A stretch of DNA of 64,000 nucleotides from Scilla litardierei (GCA_030789695.1 CM061135.1:110306301-110370300), one strand, 5' to 3'. Counted from the stretch's first letter, positions 20,773-33,050 are shown. Numbers and translations: made by a program. The notes: generated by a model from the letters alone, not told the origin.

Positions 20773-22595
20773 TGATCACTCCATGTTTTACACCTTTTTT
20801 CCGCATGATTGCATGCCATTTAGATCGCTCAAATCACGTTTTTCACGATTTATCGACAACATTGCGATACTTTTCACGATTTGTTGTTTTGTCGTATTTC
20901 AGGAGATTTGGAGCGATTTGGAGTGATCCCGAGATACACCTACTCCAGAGTGTCACCGACGACTTCCCCGAGGGGTATTTTGCTATTGGAGAGGAGCGGA
21001 AGAAGAAAGAACATCGTAGGAGCGACGAGGAGGCAAAAACAATCAGAATGGGCATTTTTGGTGTCTCACTCGGCCGAGTGAAGGAGTCACTCGGCCAACC
21101 AGCGAGACCCCGCTCGGCCGACCAGATCGGACACGCTTCATGTGTGCACTCGGCCGAGCATCAGAAGCCACATCGGCCGAGTGACGAACCCTCGTCCGCC
21201 CGAGTGGCACTCAGACGATGCCCATCAAAAAGAGCCAACTTACTGTTTTTCGTCTTCCTGAGCATCAGAAGACCCACTCGGCCGAGTGGAAATTACCGAC
21301 CGCCCGAGTGAAGAGAAGCCATCGGCCGAGTGACGACAACTCACTCGGCCGAGCGACGCCCGAAGTGAAGACCCCCAAGACCCCAGACTTACTGGAAATT
21401 CTCAGGGTTTCTCACTCGGCCGAGCGACTTTTGTCACTCGGCCGAGTCAGCCGCGCTGCCTGTAGCGTAAATTGCGATTTTTAGGCTGCGTAGGAGCATT
21501 TTGGTCATGGATTTTTGGGCAGTTTTGGGGGGTATTTAACCCCAGTTTTTAACCTAGGTTAGAGAGCTTTTCCCTTGGCTTTTTGCAGCTTTTTAGATTA
21601 AACTTTTAGCTTTTGATTCTTGTGATTGGAGAGGAGAGAAAAGTTTATTTTTGTTGGATTCTTGGAGAACTCTATTGGTTTGTCTCCCTCTTCATTAAAA
21701 ATCTCATTTTTATTGCTTATTTGAATATTGTGATGAATTCTATTGCTATTTCAATTGATTATTTTTGCAATTGTGATATGAATTGTGAGTAGTCCTAACG
21801 TCTTGGGGCGTGGGGATGAACCCTACGAGCCCAATTTCTGATTTGTGATGATTCGGTGGAAATATTGCTAGAATTGCTATTAGGGTTAGTTTGGGATCGA
21901 TATACTACGGATAGCTAGGTGTTCATATCGATTGGGATTTGCAAGAGATTGGATCCCAATTCGATAGGAAACCCTAGAAATCCGAATTGGGTTGAAATTG
22001 AGTTTCCGTAGTATCGGTTTGCAAGAGATTGGACCGATACTAGGGTTCTCGATTGCAATTCCATACCGATACACGTTTGTAAGAGATTGGACGGGTAGGA
22101 ACTATCCCAACCTAGGTCGCACCCTGAGTTTGCACGAGAGTGGGCTTGGGACGCGATTGGACGATGATGTTGATCCTAATGCTAGCTTGCCTAGGCTAGG
22201 GTTTGCAAGAGATTGGACCCAAACCTAGGCTAGCTATAGCCCGGCAACAGTGCGAGAGCGTGAGCTAGGTTTTACATTCAGTTGCAACTAGTTCATCCGA
22301 AATCCTACCCTAGCAATTGTGATACCAATGAATCACATTGACGAGATACGATGAGTAGCGGGGATTCCCCATTCCCTAGGCGTCTTTATTTGATTTTATA
22401 TCTCCATACTTTGTCTGACGATTGTGACAGGATCGCCAAAAGGCAAATTCCCTCTTTTCTGTTCCTATAGCCAGGTTGTTCGGAGCAGGCACTGTCATTC
22501 GTCCTCCATGTGTTCGATAACCCGCTCACCGCTACACCGTGCGCTTGCGGTAAAACTACACGGTCGTCCTTTTGGGTTACATCTCGGAGTGATCA
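20773..22595 (+). repeat. Family A 3' LTR (complete element)
   Basis: It is colinear with 10841-12663 at a constant offset of 9932 bp and has the same length. It carries the palindrome array (21069-21451), TATTTAA (21533-21539) and the five stem-loops (21926-22236). In the fourth stem, changes relative to the 5' LTR leave G-U wobble pairs in the inner stem, but a second mismatch has appeared further out. It is followed by the duplication CACGA. Confidence 0.93.
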
Positions 22596-22600
22596 CACGA

Positions 22601-22645
22601 TCTCCTACGCTTGGGAGTATTACTCACACTATTTTGAGAGAGGCA
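22601..22645 (+). repeat. Family B 5' LTR, last 45 bp
   Basis: It continues the LTR interrupted at 10840: the same 45 bp (TCTCCTACGCTTGGGAG...) end the 3' LTR at 31226. It runs straight into the family B primer site. Confidence 0.92.
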
Positions 22646-22651
22646 AGTTTT

Positions 22652-22669
22652 TGGCGCCGTTGCCGGGGA
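22652..22669 (+). other. Primer-binding site, family B
   Basis: TGGCGCCGTTGCCGGGGA, exact tRNA-Asp-type site of Athila/Tat elements, six bases after the LTR end. Confidence 0.9.
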
Positions 22670-22762
22670 CAACGGTATCTTTGATCCACATTTTCAGCTT
22701 TTCAGAGGAGTACTCGGTGAGATCCTTCCACTTTATAGCTTAGTTTTATTATTGAAAAAAAC

Positions 22763-22764
<2 letters not shown>

Positions 22765-22808
<44 letters not shown>
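22765..22808 (+). repeat. (CT)22 microsatellite in the family B leader
   Basis: An uninterrupted CT dinucleotide run of 44 bp between the primer site and the gag ATG. Length is likely to vary among copies. Confidence 0.95.
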
Positions 22809-22810
<2 letters not shown>

Positions 22811-22864
22811 TAGTTTATGTGGCATAGGACCTCCACTTCACACAGATTGAAAAGAATTGAAAAC

Positions 22865-25339
22865 ATGGCTGATAATAATGCACAACCTCTTGCACACCCA
22901 CAAGAACTACCATTGAGTGCTACTTATATGCCCACTAGAGTTGCGTCTGAATCTTGCATTATGTTACCTGAGGGTGATCATTCTTTTTCGCTTAAAGCTG
23001 GGGTGATCCAAATCCCCCCCCCCCCCTCTTACCATGGAGAGGATAGGGAAAACCCTTACTTGCATATTAAAACATTTAAAGAAGCATGCTCTACACAATT
23101 GGATGGAAAAGTTAGTAATGATGTTGTCTATCTTAAACTTTTTCCATTCTCGTTAAAGGGTAAGGCGAAAAATTGGTTCAATGCATTGCCTCCTAGATCT
23201 ATTACTTCTTGGCTAACGATGCAAACTGAGTTTCTAAAAAAATTCTTTTCTTTGGCCAGGACACAGGCTTTAAAGGGGCATATCATGTCTTTTTCGTAGA
23301 AGGAAACTGAAGCATATGATCAAGCTTTGGAAAGGTTCAAGGAACTCTTGTTAGCGTGCCCACATTACGGTTTTGACAAGGGACGTACCATTGGATTCTT
23401 TTACGATGGATTGCAGCCGAATACGAAGCAATATGTAGAGATGATGTGCAATTGAGCCTTCTTTGAGAAGACTCCAATGGAGGCTTGGACATATCTGGAG
23501 AACATTGCAGAGAATGCGAGAAGATGGGAGCCAACTTCAGAATTTGACAGGACTATTTCTACGCAACAAACAAAAGGTGGCTTGCAGACTTTAAAACCTG
23601 AAGATGCATTGATGGCGCAAGTGGAGTCATTGGTGACGCAAAAGCTACAAAACATTGATCTCAGAGCAGCAAAGGCAGTCACATCAGAGCCATACTGCGT
23701 CATATGTGAGAAGCCAGTTCATGATACTACCGTCTGCTCACTGATTCCAGCAATTAAAGAATTGGGTAGAAATCCAGAAGCAGAGGTGAATTGGGTGGCA
23801 AATCAAGGTTACAACGCCAATTGGAAGAACCAATCAAATTAAGGAGGTACCTCATATCAGCAAAAGCAGCAGACGTCTACTCCCTACTATCATCCCAATC
23901 ATTCCAACTACCAAGGAAAAAGGGAACAGAGCAATGAAATTCAGAGTCTCACTGCTGCAGTCCAACAGATGACTCAGATGCAACAACAGCTCACTGAGAA
24001 TTTTGCGAGATTTATAGCATCACAAGACAAAGGTAAATTACCAGCTCAGCCTGTTGCAAATCCTAACACAAATCCTTCTTCTTTTTCAGGAAACAACGTC
24101 AAACCATGTCAAGCAGTGACTACGTTGCGTAGCGGACATGAAATTGAAAAGCCAGAAATGCCTAGACATGAACAACCAGCTGAGGAGAAAGAGGAGGTAC
24201 AAGCACCTGAAAAGTTGCAGGTTGAGGAAGAGGTAGCAGAAAAAGAGCCAGAACCATATATACCTCCAGCTCCATTCCCACATAGACTCGTTCCACCATC
24301 AAAAGATAAGTATCAGGCAGAGATAAGAGATATCTTCAAGCAGGTAAAAATTAATATCCCATTACTTGATGCAATCAACCAAGTGCCTGCATATGCTAAA
24401 TTTCTGAAGGAGCTATGCACTGTGAAACGGAGTCTAAATGTGAAAAAGAAAGCATTCCTAACACAACAGGTAAGTGCAATGGTACAACATGACACTCCTC
24501 CTAAATATAAGGATCCAGGTTCTCCTACTATCCCATGCATTATAGGAACCAAGAAATTTGGAGATGCTTTACTTGATTTGGGTTCTAGTGTTAACATTTT
24601 GCCTTACTCTGTTTATGTGCAGTTAGGATTGGGGGAGCTGAAAACAACACATGTGGTTCTACAGTTAGCAGACAGGTCGGTAAAAATCCCACGAGGATGC
24701 GTGGAAGATGTGTTGGTCCAAGTGGACAAATTCTATTATCCAGTGGACTTTATCGTCCTTGATATTCATGGGCCACAATCAGGTAATTGCACTCCGATTA
24801 TATTGGGACGTCCATTCCTAGCAACTTGCAATGCTATAATAAATTGTAGGGATGGACAATTGAAGATAAGCTTTGGTAACATGAAACTTGAGCTGAATAT
24901 TTTTAAATCATGTAAGTTACCTGTAAGTATTGATGAAGTGAAAGAGGTATGTTTTATTGAGAATTTAATTGAACTTTATTTTGAAACAAAGTATGAACGC
25001 TCGTCCAATTTTATTGATTATAATTTCGATGATATTGATGAGTCTTATTTTGTGCAGGGTAAAAATGAAAGATCAAGGGATGCATGGGTGCCAAAGTTTG
25101 AAACATTGCCAGTGGAGTTGCCACCACAACAACCCTCAGAGATTGAGCATCCAAAGTTGGAATTGAATCCTCTACCAGACTATTTGAAATACGCTTTCCT
25201 TGGAGAGGAGGAAACCTTCCCTGTGGTAATATCCTCTAAACTCACGCTTGAACAAGAATATGCTTTGCTTGATGTGCTTAGGGAACACAAAGGGGCCATT
25301 GGATGGTCTATTGCGGACATTACAGGTAAAATCCCTTAA
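22865..25339 (+). pseudogene. Family B gag-protease, three stops and a terminal frameshift
   Basis: One frame from the ATG at 22865 (MADNNAQPLAHP). The capsid region includes YLHIKTFKEAC, LFPFSLKGKAKNWF and FYDGLQPNTKQY. The zinc knuckle is CVICEKPVHDTTVC (about 23694). The protease has LLDLGSSVNILP and IILGRPFLAT. In-frame stops: TAG 23297-23299, TGA about 23453 and TAA 23840-23842. A one-base loss near 25337 moves the reading to the next frame, which carries RT. A C13 run at 23014-23026 lies in the proline segment. No functional product is expected. Confidence 0.9.
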
Positions 25340-28060
25340 TTTGCACTCATCATATTTTTCTTGAGGATGATGCCAAACCTACATGTGAGATGCAACGTCG
25401 TTTAAATCCTACATTAAAAGAGGATGTTAAGGGAGAGGTTCTTAAGCTACTTGTTGCAGGTATAATATATCATATTTCTGATAGCAGATGGGTTAGCCCC
25501 ATACAGGTGGTTCCGAAGAAGTCATGCCTAACAGTGGTAAGAAATGAGAATAATGAGCTTATACTGATGCGAACCACCACAGGTTGGAGGATGTGTGTTG
25601 ATTACAGGAAGTTAAATGCTAAAACACGAAAATATCACTTTCCATTACCTTTCATTGATCAAATTTTGGAAAGAGTAGCAGGTAATGAATTTTATTGCTT
25701 CCTAGATGGTTATTCTGGCTATTATCAGATAGAGATTGCTCCAGAGGATCAAGAGAAGACTACCTTCACTTGCCCCTTTGGAACTTTCACTTTTAGAAGA
25801 ATGCCTTTTGGATTATGCAATGTGCCTGCTACTTTTCAGCGTTGCATGTTGAGTATATTTAGCGATATGGTTGAAAGGATTATGGAAGTGTTTATGGATG
25901 ATTTCTCTGTATATGGAACTTCGTTTGAAAATTGTTTATCTAACTTAGCTCTTGTCTTGCACAGGTGCCAGGAAAAGAATCTGCTGTTAAACTGGGAAAA
26001 GTTTCATTTCATGAAAACTGAAGGTTTAGTTCTTGGTCACCTAGTCTCCAAAGCAGGTATTCAGGTAGACAGGGCGAAGGTTGAAGTAATGGAGAAGTTG
26101 CCTACACCGAAATGTGTCAAGGACATCCGATCCTTCCTAGGCCATGCAGGATTTTATCGAAGATTCATAAAGGATATCAGCGATATCTCCCGCCCCTCTG
26201 CCACTTATTAACTTTAAATGCTGATTTCATATGGACACAAGAGTGTCAAGATTCATTTGATAAATTAAATAACTCACTTGTTTCCTCCCCTATTTTGCAG
26301 GTTCCAGACTGGACTATGCCATTTGAAATCATGTGCGATGCAAGTGACTACGCGATGGGGGCAGTGCTTGGGCAAAAGAAAGGAAAAGTTCCTTGTGTTA
26401 TATACTATGCTAGTAAGACGTTGAATGAAGCACAAAGGAACTATACTACTACGGAGAAAGAGTTGCTGGCGGTGGTGTTTACGTTAGAGAAATTCAGAAG
26501 CTACATATTGGGATCACCTATTCTCATCTTTACAGATCATTCTGCACTGAAATATATTTTATCTAAAAAGGATGCGAAACCTAGACTTATACGATGGATT
26601 CTTCTTTTGCAGGAGTTCAATATTCAGATCAAGAATAAGAAAGGAGTTGAAAACAATGTTGCAGATCACCTTTCTAGATTGACGGTGGGAACAGAGTCGC
26701 CTAATGTCCCATTGAGAGATTCCTTCCCAGATGAGCAGCTTTTCGCCATCTCCACGCTACCATGGTATGCATATATAGCTAATTATTTGGTGACAGGTAG
26801 AACCCCTGCACATTGGTCTTCTTTAGATTTCAAATGCTTCAAGCATGAGGTAAAATCGTTCTACTTCGATGACCCTTATCTTTTTAAATATTGTGGAGAC
26901 CAAATTGTAAGGAAATGTGTACCCGACCACGAGTTTGACAGTGTTTTACATTTTTGCCATGATGGGGTATGTGGGGGGCATTTTTCAGCGCATAAAACTG
27001 TTGCCAAGATTTTACAGAGTGGTTTTTATTGGCCTACTATGTTTAAAGATGCATATGCTTATTGTAAATCATGCGTGCGTTGTCAACAGTTGGAGGGAAT
27101 AAAGAAAAGAAACATGATGCCATTGAATCCCATGTTAGAAATAGAATTATTTGATTGTTGGGGTATTGATTTCATGGGGCCGTTTCCACCATCTTTTGGT
27201 TATATATTTGTATTGGTGGCCATTGATTATGTTTCTAAATGGGTGGAAGCTATTCCTTGCAGGACCAATGACGCTTCCATTGTGCTGAAATTTTTGAAAG
27301 AGAACATCTTTTCGCGCTTTGGAGTGCCAAAGGCCATTATCAGTTATGGAGGGTCCCACTTCTGTAATAGGCTCTTTGCAAATCTTATGAAGAAATTTGG
27401 GGCGACACATAAAGTTTCAACACCTTACCACCCCCAGACAAATGGACAAGCGGAATTGGCAAATAATGAGATAAAGAATATACTTCAGAAAATAGTGAAC
27501 CCAACGCGCAAAGATTGGAGTCTTCGCTTACCTGAAGCTCTATGGGCCTACACGACAGCATACAAGACTATCTTAGGGATGTCACCTTTTCGTTTGGTTT
27601 ATGGAAAAAAAATTGACATCTTCCTGTTAAATTAGAACATAAATCTTTTTGGGCAATTAAAACTCTTAATTTGCTTGATGACTCATCAAATGTTTCTCGT
27701 AAATTGCAGATCATGGAGCTTGATGAAATACGATGAGAGGCATATGAAAATGTGAAGCTAGCGAAAGAAAGGATGAAAGTTGTGCATGATAAGATGATCC
27801 TGCGAAAGGAATTCAACATTGGGGACAAGGTTCTGTTATACAATTCAAGCCTCCATGTATTTCCAGGAAAGCTACGCTCAAAATGTACGGGACCATACTT
27901 TGTCAAAGAAGTCTTTTCACATGGAGCGGTGGTTTTGGTGAATGAGAAGGACGGCCATGAATTCAAAGTCAACGGACAACGTTTGAAACATTTTCAAGAG
28001 CTTTGGGCCAGAGAGGATACCCCCATTGATCTCACAGATCCACCTTCGGGTGGTAACTAA
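25340..28060 (+). pseudogene. Family B pol: RT, RNase H, integrase (frameshifted, integrase active site lost)
   Basis: The RT frame (25340-26195) has WRMCVDYRKLN, FPLPFIDQILERV, the catalytic FMDD (Asp codons 25897-25902) and FLGHAGFYRRFI. A one-base loss in a C-run near 26193 shifts the frame to RNase H (CDASDYAMGAVLGQ, TDHSALKYI) and integrase. Integrase keeps the HHCC zinc finger (CKSCVRC), the first Asp (27168-27170) and the Glu (27453-27455), but the second Asp codon is TAT (Tyr) at 27345-27347. Another slip in the A-run at 27605-27612 and a TGA at 27734 precede the C-terminal part ending at 28060. No chromodomain, as expected for Athila. Confidence 0.92.
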
Positions 28061-29358
28061 TCAGGTGTGTTCTTTCCATGACTCCCTCTCCTAACATTGA
28101 GGACAATGCTTATTTTAAGTTGGGGGGAGGGTATAAATTTTAGGATTTTTTTTCTTTTTTAGTTCCCTTTTTGCAAAAAAACAAAAAAAAATTTGAGTCA
28201 AGATCTATCACCAATACTTAATTCACCTAGAAATGAATCTCATGTGATGAAAATTCTCGAAATTTATTCACCACTGTACACATATGTTTATTTTCCTCCA
28301 CCACTATTGTTAAATATTTCAATCTCATTTGACATGAATGTTGGTACTCATGGTAAATCTATGTTGATATATCTCAATGGTAGGATTGATTGATGACTTA
28401 ATTAATCTAGAAGTTATGAATTAGCAAATCGTATGCTTTCAATGGAACACACCAAGGTTCATGCATCAATAGTTCACAAAATAACTGGAGCATTGCTTTC
28501 TATTTCTTATTCATTTCTATTTGCATGCTTTGTATGATTTTGGGTAGATGGAGTACACTGTCTTTTGAACTGATTAGGATAACCCATTCTTGTGAAAGAA
28601 TTGAGAAGAGGAAGCTATCTTGCTGAGTTATTTATGCACACACACACAAAAGAGAGAAACACAAAAGCAAAAAAAATGAAAAAAAAGGAATGAATCAGTG
28701 AGTCACTAAAATAAATAACTTGGTTGGCTCGAGTAGTACAGTCCGAGGGGTCCTTTTTGGCTTAATGCTCTATTATCGTCTGATTTGGGAGCCATTGACC
28801 GGAACCTCACTCATTTGATGGAGCGATACAAGTTATACATTTTTCTGCAAATGTTACTTTATGCGTGTTACGCGGAACTAATAAAAAGAGAAAGAAAAGA
28901 GAGAATAAGTGTGCATAATTAGCAATGCAAGAGAATCTCCAAAGCTTAAAGAAAGCAAAAGATTTGGTGTGATTTCCTATGAATGAAGATTGATGTGTGT
29001 ATGTCTTGATACCATTCTATTCTTTATGCTTGCTTTGCATGACATATCTATGCTCCAAGTTAGAATTTTTGGTTGAAAGGTGTGAGCCATTGATTTTGTA
29101 TATATTGTGCTATGAAGTAATGGATAGTGAAGTTCAGTTGATTTCATGACCACTTTTGAGATATTTGATCTTCATCGTTAAACCCAAGAGTACCAATATT
29201 TTATGAGCATGAAATCTTAACATTAGCGTGTGGTCATCTCTTTAGTCGTTGTAGTATGGTGGTGAGTGATTTGAGATCTGATAAGGTGATCTAGGTGTAT
29301 ATTTGATTTCGTATTTCGCTCATCTTGCTAGAAACTAGCAAAACGCTAGTTGGGGGTG
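28061..29358 (+). other. Noncoding 3' region of family B
   Basis: It begins with the Athila-like AGTTGGGGGGAGGG at about 28119, a second polypurine-like tract just after pol. No env-like ORF is found. A (CA)n/A-rich patch lies near 28635-28690. The segment 28446-28535 resembles 19602-19687 of family A. It ends in AGTTGGGGGTG before the 3' LTR. Confidence 0.6.
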
Positions 29359-31226
29359 TGATTCGGGTTGAATATTGCATATTCAACCCCCTATTTAACC
29401 CAATTTTGTGCTCATATGATGATTAATAGGTCTCTAATACGTTCGTATTTTGTATATCATTATTTATTAGAGCAAACCATTGATTTGTGCACAAAGTATG
29501 AACTTTAGTGAGTATTTCCTCCTTTCTATATTTTCATGGCTTGGTCTCGATCTCACGATTCCAACGAATATTTATTTGTATTTTTCTGAGATCTGTGCTA
29601 ATTTCTGTGTATTTCTGAATGCAGAATACTAGTTAAAATGCAGAAATACGACTTAAAATATGCAAATACGGCTGAATACGGATCAAATACGGCAGCCCAC
29701 TAAAGCACTTGGCCACGTGGCCGTATCCCCTTACTCATACGCTTCAGCAGACGGTGCAGATGAAAGCGGGCCGGATAAAAACTTGAAGCGGATCCGATTG
29801 AAGGCAGCGCACAGGAGGTCCACGTGGCGCTATCACGCCAGTTCCCGCACGATCCAACGGTCCGCAATCGATTCAAACGAGGAGAATTCTCTAATGACAT
29901 GGCGCCATCGTAACGCTCCATTCTCGATCGGAAGGACGAAACGACGCCCCGCTCGACTTCAAAGATGAGCAGCGGATGAGGCGACGTGGCTTCGTCTAAA
30001 CCGTGGGATTTTGATCCTATGCTCCAGATCAACCCGAAGCGTAGGAAGAGCGGGCAGCAGCGTAATATTTGGTGGGCGACGTGGCGATATGAAGACCGTT
30101 AGATTTCAGATCTGACGGCATGGATTTAATCCGAAGTGTACTCGGATTCAGCGGAGGTTAGCGGGCGCGGATCCGCTTCGATTTTCCACGCGTCGCTCCC
30201 AGGGCTCATCCCGCATGGATGGACGGCGGAGAGATGCGCCGGCTGATGGGTTTGGGTTTGAGTGCGAAATGAAGCGGGTTGGAACCCGTTAACCCCCTTA
30301 AACCCGCAATTCCTATTATTTAAGCGCATTCTAGGGTTTTGGGGGTATTCTGGCGTATTTTGGAGCTTTTGAAGGGGCTAATGCACGTACTCTTCTAAGA
30401 AAAGTTGCTGATAAATTCCAGAGCCTATTTTACATATTTCCAGAGAGTTTGGGTGCCTAACTTGGAGTTTTGGTGATGGATTCTTGAACTTATACTCCGT
30501 ATTTGGTGATTTTTTCTTGTATTTCGTTATTTGAACGATGTATTCTCTTATGAAATCTGATTTTTATTGCACCATGATTGGCTAAATTACTTGTGCTATG
30601 GTTGTGACGTAATTAGGAGTATGTAGTCGATGAATTTCATGTCTTTAGCCCTATTATCATGTCAAAATTGCTCGTAATGTTGATTTCCACAATGTATTTG
30701 TTGGGTATTGCTTATGGTAGATATTATTTATGTTCCCTACGGCTAGGCCCTGATAAGGCTAGCTAATTCATATTCTCTAATCTGAACATATCGCTGCGTT
30801 TAATGTTCAATGAAATCAATATTACTAGTAATACGTATACGGCTATTTTGACTAGTTTTTATCGAATCATCTTCCGACGTCTTCACGCCTTGACCGGGTG
30901 AAGCGTTGTGTAATATTAAAAGACATGATATTTCAGCGACTATAAACTCCTAATGAAATCACAACCGTAGCATATTTATCTCATTGATTTCCAAACTTTC
31001 TAAACACCGTAAGACTTTTTAGGAGCCACTTCTTTGATACCGATCGTTAAACCATTTTTCACCTTCGCAAAGGTGGTTGTTTTCTTATCCGTATATTTTA
31101 TTTGATTAGTGAATTTGTGTTATCTCAGGTCGACTTGTCCAGTGGATTCAACTCTGGACTCTCCAGGTACTACTTGCACAATCTCCTACGCTTGGGAGTA
31201 TTACTCACACTATTTTGAGAGAGGCA
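29359..31226 (+). repeat. Family B 3' LTR
   Basis: 1868 bp, starting TGATTCGGG and ending GAGAGGCA. It matches the two parts of the 5' LTR almost base for base. Flank GGGAT follows at 31227-31231. Confidence 0.93.
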
Positions 31227-32115
31227 GGGATTCACTGTTGTGAATAGTAAATCTTGGTTGGAATCTTGGGGAGAGAAAAATTGAGTTTTGTGTTTCTTTT
31301 GTAGGAAAGGATGTTGGAAAATTGTTTTGAGAAAGTTGTGTGGGTCCCACACAACTTTTTTGTATTTCTTTCTTTTGTTGAAAGTTGGTTGGAAAATTGG
31401 ATAAAAAAGTTTGTTGTGGGATAAAAAAAATATTAGAAAATTAATGAAAATATTTTTTGCTAAATTTTTCGTACCACAGAATAGCATATTTTGGGATAAA
31501 TATGTTTAAAATTATTTTAATAATTTTTACACCTATTAACAACTTTATTATCAAAACATGCTAGTTTATGATTTAAAATTTTTGACAAAAATTATTTGTA
31601 AAGTTTTCTAATATTTCAACATTTATTATGACTGGTAAAGAATTTTTTGAAAACTTGTTTGAGAGACGAAACCCTAAATTAATAATAAAAGGTGTGTAAA
31701 GTAATAACCCATGCAAATTGGCTGGGGTTGCCAATGCCGACCAACTCAAAACAGTTGCACTTGGCCAGGGTTCTCAACCTTCGCCACTTTAAATTCACCA
31801 TGTATCTCACGCTTGGGCCGGACATACTTCATGCCATACTTATGTAGATTCCTACTAGACATGTGCAATATTGGGTAAATTTCATAGCATAATTCATTTC
31901 TTTCTGTCTTAACATGTGAGTAATATCATCTTGCTTCATATTTCTATATAAATAAAATAAATCATGTATTTAATTAAAGTAAATGTTTTTACTATTTTTA
32001 GAAAAAAATTGTAATTGGTAATGTAACGTTTGAATTTTGACTTTATTACTACTGTTTATCTCCTCTTCAGTTACTTAATTTAAAGAAGATATATAAAATG
32101 TTAAAATGTTTTCAC
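31227..32115. other. AT-rich unassigned DNA between two elements
   Basis: No gene or named repeat is recognised. A near-perfect palindrome lies at 31332-31358. The segment ends with TTCAC (32111-32115), the target duplication of the copia element. Confidence 0.5.
31332..31358. repeat. 27-bp palindrome with 13-bp arms
   Basis: The arms AAAGTTGTGTGGG and CCCACACAACTTT pair perfectly around a single T. This could be the centre of a foldback element; outer arms were not matched by eye. Confidence 0.8.
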
Positions 32116-32290
32116 TGTTGTGAGTGGGGGGGAGGCCTTTGGCCGCCCCACCACTTATCCACCCATTACTCCACCATGCTTAATGTGTTGGAGACCTTTG
32201 GTATCCAAGTCTCTTGGAATACCTATGGAATTTTATAAATAAAGTACCACGGCTATTTCCATGGTTAATCTCCTCCAAAATCCTTCAACA
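32116..32290 (+). repeat. Copia 5' LTR
   Basis: Starts TGTTGTGAGTGG, ends CTTCAACA. TATA box TATAAAT at 32234-32240. It carries the stem-like GGAGGCCTTTGGCC segment, which also opens the 3' LTR. Confidence 0.92.
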
Positions 32291-32646
32291 CGTTATCAGC
32301 ACCTACGCTCTTATTTTTTGACCTTTTTCATCCCGTCTCCCCTCAAAAATCCATCCCCTACGCGCGAAGGAATCTCTTGTTGCGGTGACGTTGCGGCGAT
32401 ACATTGCGGTGTTCCTCTTGGGCGTATTCGGAGCGTCGATTTTTCTCTCTACGGATCTTCTATTTTTCGATCGTCCCTAGATTTTTAATCTAGAGGTAAT
32501 GCTTTTCGATCCCGTAGATAGTTACAAACAAAAATTTGATTTAGCTATGATTTTTCACAATCTATTTTCGGCTTGTTTCAAATCTTCTATAAACAATATC
32601 AAAAATTGATAAAAAATACAATATCAACAATCTCCCAACCGTTCAG

Positions 32647-33050
32647 CTCTCCCCCCCGGCAGCGGGGGGGTGTCCATGTTCGCTGCCCCCCGGATGGGGG
32701 GGCCTGTCCCGCAACCCCCCTGACAGCGGGGACTTTCCCGGCGCCGCCCCCCAAGGCGGGGGGATTTCTGTAACCCCCCCCCCCCCCCCCCAAGACTGGG
32801 GGCCTTTCCCATCGTAGCCCCCCCCCCCCCCCCCCCCGGGGGGGGGTTTTCTGACCTCCACCCCCCCTGACGGGGGGGCCTTTCCCAGCGCCCCCCCCCC
32901 AAGGTGGGGGGGTTTCTGACCTCCACCCCTCCCAGACGGGGGGTCCCTTCCCGGCGCCGCCCCCCCCCCCCCCCAAGGCGGGGGGGTGTTTCTGTTCACC
33001 GCCCCCCAGACGGGGGGCCCTGCCCGGCGCCGACCCCCCTAGGGGGCCTG
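32647..33050. repeat. Tandem array of C-run/G-run hairpin units in the copia leader
   Basis: About eleven units, each a run of 6-20 C, a 4-6 base joint such as AAGGCG or AGACG, and a run of 5-9 G. They are separated by two alternating spacer types, TTTCTGACCTCCA-like and CCTTTCCCGGCGCCG-like. Each unit can fold as a hairpin and the runs could form G-quadruplex or i-motif. Long Gly/Pro-rich open frames across it on both strands are by-products of composition and are not annotated as genes. Confidence 0.8.

Larger units (their letters stand above)
10841..22595 (+). mobile_element. Complete non-autonomous Athila-type element, family A
   Basis: Two LTRs of 1823 bp (10841-12663 and 20773-22595) enclose 8.1 kb. 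The target duplication CACGA is perfect (10836-10840 and 22596-22600). Internal order: primer site, gag, protease, a palindrome-rich spacer, an ATHILA ORF-1-type protein and a long noncoding tail ending in a polypurine tract. No RT, RNase H or integrase motif is found in any frame between 15572 and 20772. The insertion is younger than family B and its LTRs are nearly identical. Without pol it must rely on enzymes from another element. Confidence 0.95.
9015..31226 (+). mobile_element. Athila-type Ty3/gypsy element, family B, split by a family A insertion
   Basis: The 5' LTR starts at 9015 (TGATTCGGG), is broken after 10840, resumes at 22601 and ends at 22645. The 3' LTR is 29359-31226. The rejoined 5' LTR is 1871 bp and the 3' LTR 1868 bp. 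A tRNA-Asp-type primer site follows at 22652. Gag-protease, RT, RNase H and integrase come in the Ty3/gypsy order, without a chromodomain. Flanks are GGGAA and GGGAT, a target duplication with one mismatch. All coding parts contain stops or frameshifts. It inserted before the family A element that splits it. Confidence 0.93.
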
